Positions 1 to 12,042 of a DNA stretch of 64,000 bases are shown here, piece by piece. Source of the stretch: Plicaturopsis crispa FD-325 SS-3 (Eukaryota; Basidiomycota; Agaricomycetes; Amylocorticiales; Amylocorticiaceae); contig KN832559.1 of the NCBI GenBank assembly GCA_000827205.1, forward strand, positions 1,362,917-1,426,916. Direction: 5' to 3'. Below the pieces are notes generated by a model. It saw nothing but the letters and a program-made list of their open reading frames with translations, did no database searches and was not told where the DNA came from. Every line of letters starts with the position of its first letter. The stretch's first letter is position 1. The position numbers and the translations under genes are program-made.

Positions 1-1
1 T

Positions 2-671
2 GATGACAGCAACTCAGACACTCCGTTCCAGAAATGCTCGCAGGAGGCTGAGCGACGCGCGTTGGCAGAGAAGGTGGCCGACTCGATCGCCTGGCTCCAT
101 GAGCGTGGAGACCTTGCGGAGACATCCCAATTTCTCGATAAACGCGTCGCTGTAGAGTGAGTTCTCCCCTTGTATTGGTACATTACTCTTACTGACGATG
201 TGACGCAGGGTTCTCGAGCAGCCCATCGTGCACCGGTATAAGGAGATATCCGAATTCCCGCAGGCCCTCAACAACAGTCAAATGTGGAATTGGAGCACGC
301 GGCTCTTCCTCACCGAGGCAAAGGCGAATCTGACTGCTGAGCAAGAGGCCGGTCTACCTTCGAAGTGGACGAAAATCGAGCTGGACGCCCTGGAGAAGAC
401 ACTGAAAGACCACGAGTCGTGGCTGAACGAGTGGGTGGAGAAGCAGAAGTCGGTGAAGATGAACGAGGACCCTGTCATCTCGACGACCGAGATGAAGGCA
501 CGCGCGAAGACGCTGGAGACGCACTTGATGAAGTTGATGAGGCGGAAGGTACCCAAAAAGACGACAACATCGTCAACCGCGACTGCAACTGCTACGGAAT
601 CGGACACGCCCTCGGAGGCTGAAACTACAGAGGCGACATCCCCTCCTGGTGATATCCACGACGAGTTATAG
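2..671 (+). CDS. ER-lumenal Hsp70-family chaperone, Lhs1/HYOU1-like (C-terminal part)
   Basis: This is the 3' end of a gene whose ATPase and substrate-binding parts lie left of the window. Two exons are visible (2-156 and 209-671) around an intron at 157-208 with a GTGAGT donor and GCAG acceptor. The encoded tail is helical and charged, like the C-terminal extension of Hsp110/Grp170 proteins: a run ending LDKRVAVEVLEQP leads into HRYKEISEFPQALNN, then WNWSTRLFLTEAKANL and WLNEWVEKQKSVKMNEDP. A Thr/Ser-rich low-complexity stretch follows. The protein ends in HDEL, the ER retrieval signal recognised by Erd2. Known of the family: Lhs1/HYOU1 is a lumenal nucleotide exchange factor for Kar2/BiP. 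The assignment rests on the tail sequence and HDEL, so the family is likely but not certain; another lumenal Hsp70-like protein is the main alternative. Confidence 0.8.
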
Positions 672-1059
672 ATCTCACGTAGAGGATCATGATATAGATA
701 TTCTAAATAATTGAAAGTGCATATTCTCGAGGATCAGGAAACGTATGCGTGGTGTCTTGGCCGGTGAAGCACTTTCACTTGGCATTGTGCACTGCGTATG
801 TCGGTGCAGCCTGAGGACGCAGGATGCTCGGATGTGGCGCAGCCGTCCGGACCCACATCCGGTCACTGTAATAGTAAATCGCACTGCAGACTCACGGCCA
901 AGTCTTCGCTCTTCTGGTCGCTTCATCTGCTTTTTCACTTGCTTTCTTTCCTGGATCGGGCTCTCGGTGTTGTTGCAATTGGCCATCGTTTGCTAGGCCT
1001 TGGAAGACTGTCGAAGCGGCCGAACATTTAACGACCCTATACAGTAAACTGTAACATCC
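672..1059. other. Intergenic gap, HYOU1-like to Munc13-like
   Basis: Tandem plus-strand genes flank this 388-base gap. Overlapping short ORFs are present on both strands but none has family features or consistent splice signals. It should hold the 3' UTR of the chaperone and the promoter of the Munc13-like gene. Confidence 0.5.
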
Positions 1060-4000
1060 ATGTCGACACTGTCAAGACGGAGTCGCAACAGTGTCGTACA
1101 CGATAAACGCATCTCGAAGCACCGCGTAACAGACGACGATCTATTCGAGTACGTCTCTGTTGCCTGTGGAATTTCATGTCGTGGTGTTGATTCGCATCTA
1201 CAGCTATGCACTTCGTGTAGCGTACGCCTATGCCCCTCGTTCGTTGCCGACATCCTGCTAACAGCTGGAACGATACAGACTGCTCAGCTATCTCGTCCAA
1301 CCCAAGCCTGCGGATACCCCTGGTGCCTCCGAAGTCCGGGAGAAGGACCACCTCTCTAGACTATCTGCCGTCTCAAACTCGATCCTCTCTATCGGAGACT
1401 TATTCAAAGATACGCGTGATGGACCCAAGAGCGTGAAATTCCCGGAAAAGCTGCTCAAGGTGTTAGAGCAGAAGCTGCAGGATATCGCTATGGGCAAGGA
1501 TGCGGCGTGCGTGATTTGAATATGTCAACTTGGCGCGAAGCTTACGGTCACGAATAGCTATTCCGACCAACTCATACGGCGCACCATGGCGGTCTTCTAC
1601 GGGCAATTCAAGAACGACTCTTTCAAACGGCAGATGAAGGAGAATCGGAAGATCGAGGAGCTTATCCTAATGTTCGCGACACATGCAACAGGTGTACTGA
1701 GGAAGGAGCCGACATTAGCAGGTGATGGCTGGAAGCTGGAGCTCAATAACCAGATTGCACAGTTTGTGAGGATGCTCCGAGACTGTCTGCGGAATGTCAG
1801 TCACGTCTCTCCCGAACTCCTGGGCCGTTTGGACATGTACACGGCGAAATTAGCGCCATCGCAGACTGCCAGTGACTCTGGCTACGACTCGGCTTCGACT
1901 ACTCGAGACCGTGGGGAGTCAGTGTCCTCGACGTATGGTGGCGGGGGCATCAGTGGAAGTGTAGCAGACATGTCGCTGGTGAAGACCGTCGCCAAACTAT
2001 TCAAAATCCCAGAGCACGCTGTTCAACGGTCCGTCGACGAGCTACGGAAGGTCTGCACGGAAAAGGTTGGCGGGAATACGTTGTGCACCTAAAAACTTGA
2101 CTAATCACTATACTAGGCTGCTTTAACAGACTTGAAGGTAACTTTATATACCAAATCCGCCAGTGACATCCCTGACAATTTGAGTTACTCAGACATGTCT
2201 CAAAAACATCAACGCCGGTGCATCTTTCCCTGGCCGTCGAGAAGATTTCGAAAGCGACGCCGCATGGCAGCATTGGAAAACACTCGAAACTACTCATCTT
2301 TCGCAACTAATGGTGGTCATGGTGCAACTTAACCCCGAGCTAGCTAAATCGACTCCCGCCGATGCACTTCCGTCGACACAAACGCCCTCAACCCGGCCAG
2401 GGTCGCTGTATTCCGCACGTCAAGATCCTTCCTCCTCCTCCGCCACTACCCGTCATGGCTCTATCGGTAGTCGTCGCTCTCTTTTCGGCAGCGCTCTGTT
2501 CGATACAAATCCAGAAGGCGTTGGGAATGAACTCGACGGCGACGACGAAATCCCCGTGGGTCACTATTTCACGTACATACCTCCAAATCCGAAGAAGTTC
2601 TACAAACGGCTCCTCGAATACTGTCTCATTGCTGATCTCGAGATCATGATGAGCGAGGAGGTCGACGACACTGATGAAGTCTCGCTCGGCATTTTGTCGC
2701 CTCCACATATCGAGCTCATCAACGAATGCGCGCTACGATGGCGAATAGGACAGCCATATCGTGCTGCCTGTTTCTTAGATCTGGTCCGTCAATTCTACGA
2801 GCGGAATGACGTTCCTCTGGAGTGTATCCCAGAAGCTCTGCAGACAATTCAGAAGGTCATGAGCGAGATAGATCTCGAGAAATGGCCTGTGTCTGACGTG
2901 CGTATCATCTTTATCATTCTTGTCGGCGACTTGCATGATGACACCTTTCTCGTAGTCGGATTATCTTGCCAGCGTATACGGCGGACTCTTCAGCCTCTTC
3001 CTAGCATCGCTCTACCACTCCATGGATGCTTTACCAAACCTCAAACCATCCGAGCTCGAGCCGTTCCTCTATGTGCTGGAGCATGTCCGTGATAGCGGGC
3101 TGCTGGAACGCTTCGACATAGATGTCGGTGCACGTCTAGCCGATGTTCAGGATCGAATACGGCAGGTTGCAGCCGATTACTTCGACATGAAGATGCAAGA
3201 GCTGCAGGCGTCCCCAGGCGTCAATCGTGCTCTTCCACTCCTTCTTATGAGCGATGAGGTGGAGAAGAACGCCAAGCTCTTAGACAAGAGGTTCCCTGAG
3301 CCAATCTTGGGGTATGTTATCTGCTGCGTCAATTTTGGGTATTTCTAAAGTCTGGACATGCAAAGGCAACTTGATATTGTGTCTCTGGTCGTCGAAGTGC
3401 AAATACCAATGTTCGTAGCGGATCTCGAAGAGAACCGAAAGCGACTGTTCGAGTCGTCGATGAATGGGCCTACTCCCGATGTGCCAATCCAAGATATATT
3501 TGCACTTTATCGACGGACGAAAACACTACTCGGCATGTATAGCGCATTTTGCCCCAAGTATGTCCTCGGTCTCGTTTCCAGCGTCTCTCCGCACTAATTC
3601 CATTGGGTGATTACTAGTGCCCATACAGAATTCGACCTTGGCTCGTTTTTCGAGCCGTACGTACGACAATGGCTGGTCAACACGGACGACAAGACCACGC
3701 AGTGGGTACAAGCAGTGAGCCAGGATGCTTTTCTCTTTAGTTTTTCTGTTTATAACGAGTCTAGGCCATTGCTGCGGACAAATTCCAAGCAGAAGGCGCG
3801 GAAGGCCACAGCTCGTCTATCGTCGACTTGTTTGACTCCTTGCGGAGTCCGATTAGCTTCCTCCAAGACCTTGAATGGTCAGACGCGTACCAGGAAGCGA
3901 GATTCTCGACGAGTTTGGCAAAGGTATTTGGACTCACTGTTGTCACACTCCCCCCTCATTGACCTCTTTTTTGAAGACAATCTCTAAAGCGGTTGAGCAA

Positions 4001-5893
4001 TACTGCCGCAGTGTCGAGGAACTGTTCATGGCCGAGATGTTCCCCCGGCCGACAGATTACTTACAGCCGCAAAAATCCTCTGCATGGATCGAGAAGGCCA
4101 GGCAGCTCGCCATACAAGGCGAGAAGAAGGTCCAACCGTTCAATTTCCAACCCGAGTCGTGCGTGAAGTTGAACAACGTCGAAGCTGCGCGCAAGCTTCT
4201 GGACAACATGTACAACCAGATGCAAGCCGACAAGCTCGCTGAGGTCCTTGAGCAGCATGGACCCCCTGTTCCAGAGAAGGTTGAGCGGCAACGATTCTTG
4301 TTCACGGTCAAGATCACGATCGCCGAGGACCTGGTGCCGCTCGAATCCAGTCCGTCGTCCAAGCTGGATACCTTTGTCACTCTCAGCGACGAGGCTGGCA
4401 ATCGACTAGCTAAGACCCGTACGATTTATGAGACATTGTCTCCTCGTTGTGAGTGGCTCGGTCTCTTTCGACATATTCGTTCGTTAAATCATGTCCAGGG
4501 GATGAGACGTTCGATATGTCCGTCGAGAAGCCTCTCTGGCTCATGGTCAGCATTCGTGATCGTGCTCTCGTGGGCAAACACGACACCGTTGGACGCGCAT
4601 ATATATGCCTCGATCCTCGCCGGTTTGGCGACTTCCTAGCGCACGACTTGTGGTTAGACCTCGACACACAGGGCCGTATACTGTTGCGTGTGAGCATGGA
4701 GGGCGAAAAGGATGACATTCAGTTCTATTTCGGTCGCGCATTCCGTTCGCTCAAGAGAGCGGAGGCCGACATGGTCCGCATTTTTATTGACAAGGTATGT
4801 GCCCGTGAGATTGCATGGCTGTGAGTTACCAACGCTGTGGCTCGTAGATGGCGCCTTTCATACAACAGTCACTGTCGCATGTTGTGTTGAAGACACTCAT
4901 CAAGGGTGGAAGCGCAGGTCTCGATTACAACAAGGCGCTGGGAAATGTCACCGCACTCTACAGGTCAGCCCTGGGATCGAACGCAAGTGAAATCCAGATA
5001 CCTTTGCCTCAGGGTGAAAAACCGCGCATTCGACCAGAGGAACTCACCGATGTGGAGATCGAGCAGGCCATCCTTCCACTATTCGACTACTTCGACGCCA
5101 ACTTGCAGACTCTGAACACCTATCTTAGCGACACCGCGAAGGAAATGGTGATGACGAGAGTTTGGAAGGAGATTTTGACCGTGATTGAGGGCCTACTTAT
5201 TCCCCCGCTTTCCGACAAGCCGAGCGACATGAAGCCTTTGAGCGACAAGGAGGTTGATATCGTCTTCAAGTGGTTGAAGGTAACAGTTTCGTTCAAGAGT
5301 CGTATGTTAATTCGTGTTGACACTCTTTCTAGTTTTTACGCGACTACTTCTATGCTGGAGGTGAAGGACCAGTGCCCCTGGAGGTCCTTCAAAACCAGAA
5401 ATACCGTGATGTCGTATCAATTCGATTATACTACGACTGGCATACGTATGTCCTCTTTCACTCGACGCATCATAACATGCTAAGCTTCGATCTTCTAGCG
5501 ATGCGTTGATGGAGGAGTGCGTTCGCATGATGCAGCAAAGTCTGCGGGCTTCGCCGTCGGTCAAGAAACGCGCGAAGAGCGTGTATCAGCAGCGCAACCT
5601 TGGGACGATAAAAGAGCGCAAGAAGGAAAAGCAACAGGAGAAAGAGGTCACGAATGGGGAGACTATCCTACGGATTCTTCGCATGCGGTATGTGGGATGA
5701 TGTTGGCAGAGTCCTAAGTCTAACATCATTCTCCAATAGGAACGGTACCGCTGATTTCATCGCCCAACAAATGGAGATCATGGCGACGATGCAAGCTGAG
5801 CACGAACAGCGGATACAGGCCAACCAGAAGAAGAAATTGCAGCGGCCCCGTAGGGACGCTGAACCACCCGTACCACCTCTCCCCTCGAAGTAA
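1060..5893 (+). CDS. Munc13-like protein with MHD1, C2 and MHD2 regions (fungal Ync13/DUF810 type)
   Basis: A gene of about 16 exons coding for roughly 1,300 residues. Exons I could phase are 1060-1148, 1204-1221 (18 nt), 1279-1506, 1558-2065 and 2117-2137 (21 nt); later ones run to a stop at 5893. The N terminus carries LFDYALRVALLSYLVQPKP, then YSDQLIRRTMAVFYGQF, both typical of fungal Munc13 relatives. The MHD1/MUN part lies around 2960-4050 (for example ASVYGGLFSLFLASLYHSMD). A C2 domain is encoded around 4283-4800 (FLFTVKITIAEDL, LDTFVTLSD, WDETFDMSVE); it lacks some of the usual Ca-binding acidic residues of the first loop, so Ca binding is doubtful. MHD2 follows at 4850-5540, then a basic tail. 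Known of the family: Munc13 proteins prime SNARE-dependent vesicle fusion, and S. pombe Ync13 acts in exo/endocytosis at the septum. I infer a role in secretion or septation at the plasma membrane. Confidence 0.87.
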
Positions 5894-6341
5894 CGGACCT
5901 CTTGTTATTCACTTTTTTACTGATTACTCTCGATACCTTGCCCATCATACCTTGTCTACCTCTCTGAATTTATGGCACTTTACCTGGCTACTTAGCGCTA
6001 CTCTCGTGTACCAAGGGACATTTGTATGATACGTTCGTGCTCAGGATCGCATTGGGTGCACAATATACTCTAATCCATAGCCTGGGGCACAGTACCTGTT
6101 TGACTGTGCACCCGGCTACCTGCAAACCCTGCTATCGGATGTACACGCTCAAGTCAAGCGGTTGTCGCCAAGCTTGCAAGTCTTTTGCCAAGTAGGAACT
6201 AGTACGAGAGGGCAATTGCGGGGCTCCCATTGATCGAGAAAACGGCGCCCGTTCTTCGGCTTCGTTCCGTGTCCATGGAACCGGGACTCTCAAGTACATC
6301 CTTACCAGTGCACTGGATATGGTCTTTCTTTCTCCTACAAC
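5894..6341. other. Intergenic gap, Munc13-like to F-box/TPR gene
   Basis: About 450 bases between tandem plus-strand genes. I see no convincing ORF. A CT-rich run (tctttctttctcctac) lies just upstream of the next start codon at 6342, a pattern common in fungal core promoters. Confidence 0.5.
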
Positions 6342-8539
6342 ATGTCCCCGCCTCCCCGCTCGACCCCTGCAATGGCTCCTGCATTGGGCCCCCACGACGA
6401 GCTGACGACAATGGCGTACGAGGCGGTACAGGCGTTGCCGCCAGCACACAAGGCGAATTTACTCCTGCAGACATCATTCCAGCTGATCAGCGCGGGCCAG
6501 TACGTGCTTTGGCGCCCTGTTTGCCACTCGAGTAACAGCACTGACGAACGGTGGAAAAATTCGCCATTAGGTATGGCGACGATGTGGAGAAATTTCTCGA
6601 GGTGTACCTGCGCACCCCCGGCCTCACGAAGCAGGAAATGGCGAAAGCTCTGCTAGCGCGGGGTAATGCGCGGAAAGCAGCTGGCGATAAATTACTCGTC
6701 AAGGCAAAGCAAGGTCGGTGGACTGGTCGATACTCGTCCTACTTGATTAACAGTCGTAATTTAGATTTTCAAGCCGTGCTCAATCTCGACCCCTCGAACC
6801 ATGAACTGCAAACCCAATTCCAGCGTCGAGATAAACTGGTACTGCGCCTTTGTGTTTTACATTATATAGTCTGGTACCAACAGCATTTTCACAGATCCAT
6901 TTTATGAGCGAGCCTGCCTCGCAGCGCGCCCCTCCAGAGATATGGGAGCGCATCGCGTACCACATCCCGCGCTACCACCTCCGTACCTGGCTCTTCGTGT
7001 CGGCTTTCCATCGCGACATCGCTTCGCGAATTATATTCCGCACACTTGACCTATATTTTGGCGAAGACCAGGACAACCTCAATCGCGGACTGGACATATT
7101 CGACAGGGTCAAATCTGATCCCCAATTTGCGTGTCGCATTAAAACCCTCCGATTACATTGGTCCTATGAAGAAAGCGATATGCTTGATTTAGTCTCTCGT
7201 GCGTCTTCAGTCGTTTGTTTGAATTAGAAATCTGAATAAGCATGCAGGAATATTTCGCTCTACTATACCCGAGTTCAAGTCGCTACGTGAGTTTGAGTGG
7301 ATAGGATACCCTGAGATGCGAAAAGACATGGTGCGGGCTGTTCTCGCGAGTCACCCCCACCTTCACAGCCTCGGTCTTATGTACGCCATGGTTTCTATTT
7401 AAACGTCATTGCTCTCTGACCTCCCTATCCACAAAGAGGTTGGCATTTCGATGCTGTAGGCGTCTCCGCATTTAAGTCGCTCCGCAAGTTCACCTTGCGT
7501 GCTGAGGACGACGACGGCTTCGCGGACATGGGCGAGGTGCGCACCGTGCTCGATCAGAACGAGCACACGCTCCAACACCTGTGCCTCGGCGCGTACCTCG
7601 CGCGGCATCACTCGTGGGACAGCGCCTTCCAGTCCCTCACGATCAAGAACCTCACGCACCTCGACCTCGTCGACACGCGCATCTCGCACATCGTGCTCGC
7701 GCGCATCGCGCACGCGCACAACCTGCAGAGCCTCACGCTGCACGGGACGTTCGAGCAGCCGAGCGCGGCGTCCGTCGTGTTCGGCAGCGACCACGTCCTC
7801 GACGGGCGCCACACGTTCCTCCCGCACCTGGAGGCGTTCAGGTTCGTGCTCGTCGGGCACGACGACGAGCTCGGGTTGTTCCAGTCCGTCGCACAGTTCT
7901 TGCGCTGCCGCAGAAAGCTGCGTCGGCTGGACCTGGGGAACTGCCCCTGGGAGCTGGTGGCCAGCATCCTGCCCGACCTGACGAGCTTGCGTGTGCTGAG
8001 AGTGCGGTTCGCCAACATGACGCAGGACATTTTGAGAACGTTGATCCAGTCCATCCCGAAAAGCATGGTCGCCATGCACGTCTCTGCCGTTACTGCAGAG
8101 AAGCCGCTGGTACGTCTAGCCTACCCACTCCAATCAGTATCTGGGTGCTAAATCTTCCCAGCACGAGTCTGCGCCGCTGTTCTCCGTGTTCCACTCGCTC
8201 GCCTTCCTGCACCTACACGGCGCGTCGCGGCGGCGGCCGCAGCCGAACCTCATGTCGGAGAAGGATTTCCAGCTACAGACCGACCTGTGGATGGCGAATC
8301 TGCGGAATGTCGCCTGCGTGGTGCCCACGCTGGATTTCGTCGGGTGGCACGGGGAGCACTACGCGATCGTGCGAAGCGGGGGCCCGTCGAGCACGGAGAT
8401 GGCGGTGGAGCTGAAGGAGCTGCCGTCGCGGAGAAGGCTCGATTGCGGGAAGGGCGTGGACCTGGGCAGCGAGGATGCATCGTGGTTGGAGAGGAAGGAT
8501 GTACCGATGGATTATGAGATGTCTGGGCTGGATATGTGA
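6342..8539 (+). CDS. TPR/F-box/leucine-rich protein, agaricomycete family
   Basis: Seven exons join in frame: 6342-6499, 6571-6713, 6765-6838, 6895-7198, 7248-7380, 7437-8109 and 8162-8539, giving 620 residues plus stop. Residues about 20-115 look like one or two TPR-like helix pairs (AKALLARGNARKAAGDKLL, DFQAVLNLDPSNHELQ). An F-box-like segment follows (APPEIWERIAYHIPRYHLRT), then repeated leucine-rich units (LTHLDLVDTRIS, LQSLTLHG, LRRLDLGNCPWEL, LRVLRVRFANM). The C terminus is strongly conserved in my memory of agaricomycete homologues (RRRLDCGKGVDLGSEDA, WLERKDVPMDYEM). F-box proteins usually recruit substrates to SCF ubiquitin ligases; this is inference here. GC at third positions rises sharply in the leucine-rich exon (about 7490-8000). 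Confidence 0.85.
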
Positions 8540-8708
8540 CATCTATACGTCGTGGTGTCGGTCTTGTATTGTAGTATATCCTTGGCTATTAAACGTACGA
8601 AGTATACTTGCCCGAGGTAGCGGGTGGTGGAATATCGGAAAGCAATCAGCGTAGCAATTATAATCATAGTACAGATAACGGTAAGTAACGACGACCCCCG
8701 GCGGGAAA

Positions 8709-11700
8709 TTATGACATGTCAATACTTTTGTTTGGGTCCCATCCATTCCCCTTGTCGTCACTTCTCCGCCGCAGACGAGGATCTCCCCCTTGCTCGTCAG
8801 GCGCGTCCGTAGGAGATGGACCGGAGGAATGCCGTGAGCCGTTCGCGTCTGCCGTTTCTTCGCCGTTATCACTCTCTCCGGAGTCTGCATCCTCTTCCGC
8901 ATCAACCTCCATACCCATAGCCTCCTCGACAGTCATCTCGCCCATGACAGCATCGCCATCACCGCCATTCGAATTCGGCGTTGCGCTGGATCCTGTTTCT
9001 GGTGGTTTATGCCGCTTCCCCGCCTTCTCCAGCTTGCGAAGCACCTTCGCGATATAATCCTTGGCGAACTTCTTGATTTTCACGACTTTTTCCTCCGACA
9101 AGGAATCGAGTTTTCCTTCCTTGTAGCTAGAGGACTTTTTCTCTTTCTCCGCGATGATGTGGGTTAGCTAGAAGGCGTGGACAGCGTCAGTCCCAACGAC
9201 TATAAGGATATATGGGTGTGGCGTACCTCCTTAGCATGCTTCTTGAACGATGTAGTGTCCATCTGTTTCGAGTACTTGGACATGACCTTGACGACGACGG
9301 AGCCGACAAGCTTGAGGAGTCGCTTTTCCTTGTTCGCCTCCTTCTCCTCCTTGGTCTGATGTTTCCTTTCTTCCTTTTTCCGTTTCTTCTTCGTGTTACC
9401 GTTACTTGCGTCTGCAGCCGGTGCCGCTTGTGCGGCCTGTGCAGCAGCAGCGGCCTGAGCAGCAGCGGCTGCCGCGATAATCGCAGCGATTTCTTTGCGC
9501 TGCTGGGCGGCAGAAGGGCGGGAGGCTTCAGGAGTCGCCGCGGTCGAATCGGTGGTACTCTCCGTCACGCGGGAAACGGGGGTCGAAGCGGTGTATCCTA
9601 GAGGCTTGATATCCAATTTGCCCTCCGATAAGAGCTCTTCATAACGTGACCGCTTCGATGGACGTAGTTCTGTGAGGTCCGGTTCAGGAAGCATAGGTTG
9701 TGGGTCGGCATCGTCATCCTATGGTTTCGATCGCTCGTGAGGATACATGTTACAAGCGTTGGAAAAGAAGACCGCTAACCTGCTTCAATCGTTTTGGTAT
9801 TCGATAAGCAGTCTCCAGGGTATTCCAGTGATCAAGCAACTAGATTTCAGATGGCGCTCGTCAGTCGCTGGATAGCACAGAAGCGAAATTCGCCAACCTT
9901 TTGTGCGAGGGCTTTTATGACCTCATTGCCTGACTCGGCGAAAGCAGCAACGGGGATCGTCACCTTTGAGTCGTCGACCTTATTTCGTTGTAGTAGCGGC
10001 CAGGTCGACATGCATTCCAAGACCTAGAATACCATCAGTGAACTGACGCGGGACAGAGAGCAACATAGTCACGAACCAGAGCTATTATTTCGGCATCCTT
10101 ATGATGATCGTCAAGGATGTTTGTCATAAGACTGAAACCACGCAAACGCATTAGTTGTCGCAACGCCGACTGGTCTTCGGTGATCTGGAACTGTGTGAGT
10201 AGTGCGCACATATTCGTGTAGTGAATACCGGACAGACCTTTATTCTGGTTAGAAGTTTGAACAAGACCTTCCGGCTCTGAGTTTGCCGCACGGCCTGCAC
10301 GACTTTCGGGACGTCCCTCTCGACGATTGGTTTCATGATGGGCTGACGAAAATATCATCAGAAAACGAGCACAGTGACTGGAAACTTTATTTACCGCCCA
10401 ATCCTCGTCAAGTTTCTTCCCCTTCTTCTTCTTGGAACCCTTCAGACCAAGTCGGTCTACTTCGTCAGTGATTCCAAGAGCTTTATATGAGGTGACATCA
10501 GTGCCCGCATATGTCGCGAGAAGGGCTATAACGAACCGTCCAGGTAGAGATCATCCATAGCGGCGATGTCTGTTTGCGTTTTACCACCAATGAACCCGAC
10601 GCACTTCGGTTCACCACAGTAGCATGGTTGTGCGTCGTGCCTGCACAAGCAATGAGTACACGGGGTAGAACACAAGAGTTTCTAGATGGCATACCCGTAT
10701 CGGTCAACATTGTAGTTGAACGTTAGTTCTTCGTCTTTCTTGATGTTACGGTGCGCAAAAATCCCCATGCGGACATGGTGTCCTACTGTCCATTTCGCGA
10801 CATAGCAGTTGGGGTTACAGCTGTGGTTGGCAAACCGCCCTTTTCCGCCCCGCTTAGTAGCATCAATAAACTAAACGGTCGGGCATTCAGCTAGACGGAA
10901 CTCGGATGGAAGGCGGTGACTGAGACATACCTCGTCCTTCTGCAGCATCATGAAGTAGAAGTGACGGATGCCCTCCTGGGCATAGTCACGCATGCGCTTC
11001 ATAAATGATGCGTTGTTCACCACATCTCCCACATACTCGTAAATGAACGAATCCCTGGAAGGGTACAAGTCAGTATATAGAGCCAAGGTCCTCTGATATC
11101 ATGGTAACACACGCACTTCTGAATGTTTTTCCCAGCCCGGAGGCCGAAGCCCTTCTTCTCGGTCTGTACGACTTCAATCGGTGCATATTGTCTGCGTTGA
11201 AATCTTGAGGAAAAAAACTGGAGATGAGACCAACAGCGAAAGTGGAAAGCGTGAGTAGAACGACGCACCGCTGATTTTGACAATACGAACGACACCGACA
11301 GTCGTCAGGAAGACACTCCACCTGCGTGAGTCGATTGATACAGTCGGACGAGTGCCCACACGCCACCGAATCGTCATCCTGGGCTATATACGGGTGCTCA
11401 ACGTTGGATATGCTTCACACAGAGACTCGGTAGATAGCATAAGATAGCGAGAGACACTGACCATCATCGAATTGACAATCACACGTCATGCTCTCGAGGG
11501 CCTCCCTCGAACGCCCCAGTGTGCCGTACTGGTAGTGGTTTGCTTCAATCTCGACGAAGGTCTTCAGGGCCTCGGTTTCTGCTCTCGGGAGATGCCCGAT
11601 GAGCTGAGGACCCGGCTTCGCCTTGGGTGGCATAGGTAGGGCGGCAGGTGCATCTTCTACCTTGGGAGTTGTTTCTGGCTTGATCTCGAAGACGGGGTCT

Positions 11701-11810
11701 GGGGAGATATTCTCCTCAAACTTGACGGCTATTTCGAGGTCCCCTACGGGAAGATCGAGAGATGGGCTATTGCTCTGCGTCGCAGAGGATAATGAAGGTT
11801 CTTCAGACAT
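8709..11810 (-). CDS. SET2: Histone H3 lysine-36 methyltransferase Set2
   Basis: A multi-exon minus-strand gene of roughly 800-850 residues, start at 11810 and TAA at 8709-8711. The order of parts is an acidic N terminus, an AWS cysteine cluster ([27 protein letters not shown]; 11500-11290), the SET domain ([42 protein letters not shown]; about 11180-10720), and post-SET ([11 protein letters not shown], near 10620-10590). A helical region follows at 10390-9790 ([17 protein letters not shown] through [19 protein letters not shown]), then an Ala-rich and Lys-rich linker and the C-terminal SRI-like helices ([35 protein letters not shown]; 9160-9000). Known of the family: Set2 methylates H3K36 during transcription, binding phosphorylated Pol II CTD through SRI. 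An intron at 9168-9226 is clear. I could not find a WW domain. Its start lies 232 bases from that of Rpa49 on the other strand, suggesting a shared promoter. Confidence 0.92.
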
Positions 11811-12042
11811 GTCAGAGCGCTACAACCTGTCTCGTCGACGGGGCTGGGGGTCACGAACAGGAGGGTGGCGGTACGACTAGAACCTGAGCAGAACCACGAT
11901 GAAGCAAGACGGTAGTATATGGCACTAGAAAGTCAAGCCGAAAGCGTGAGTGTCATCGAGGAAAGCGAGGTCAAGAACAAATTTGACCCACCGCCGACCG
12001 GGACAGCAATTGTGCCTGCGCGCGTCTGTCTCAGCGACCACA
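11811..12042. promoter_or_regulatory. Bidirectional promoter of Set2 and Rpa49
   Basis: A 232-base space separates the two divergent start codons. No TATA box stands out. That one short region drives both genes is inferred from the layout only. Confidence 0.5.

Noticed and set aside
7499-8414. Long Arg/Ala-rich ORFs in other frames of the F-box/TPR gene (160, 226 and 277 codons)
   Set aside because: They arise from high GC3 in the real coding frame; the compositions are typical shadow frames.
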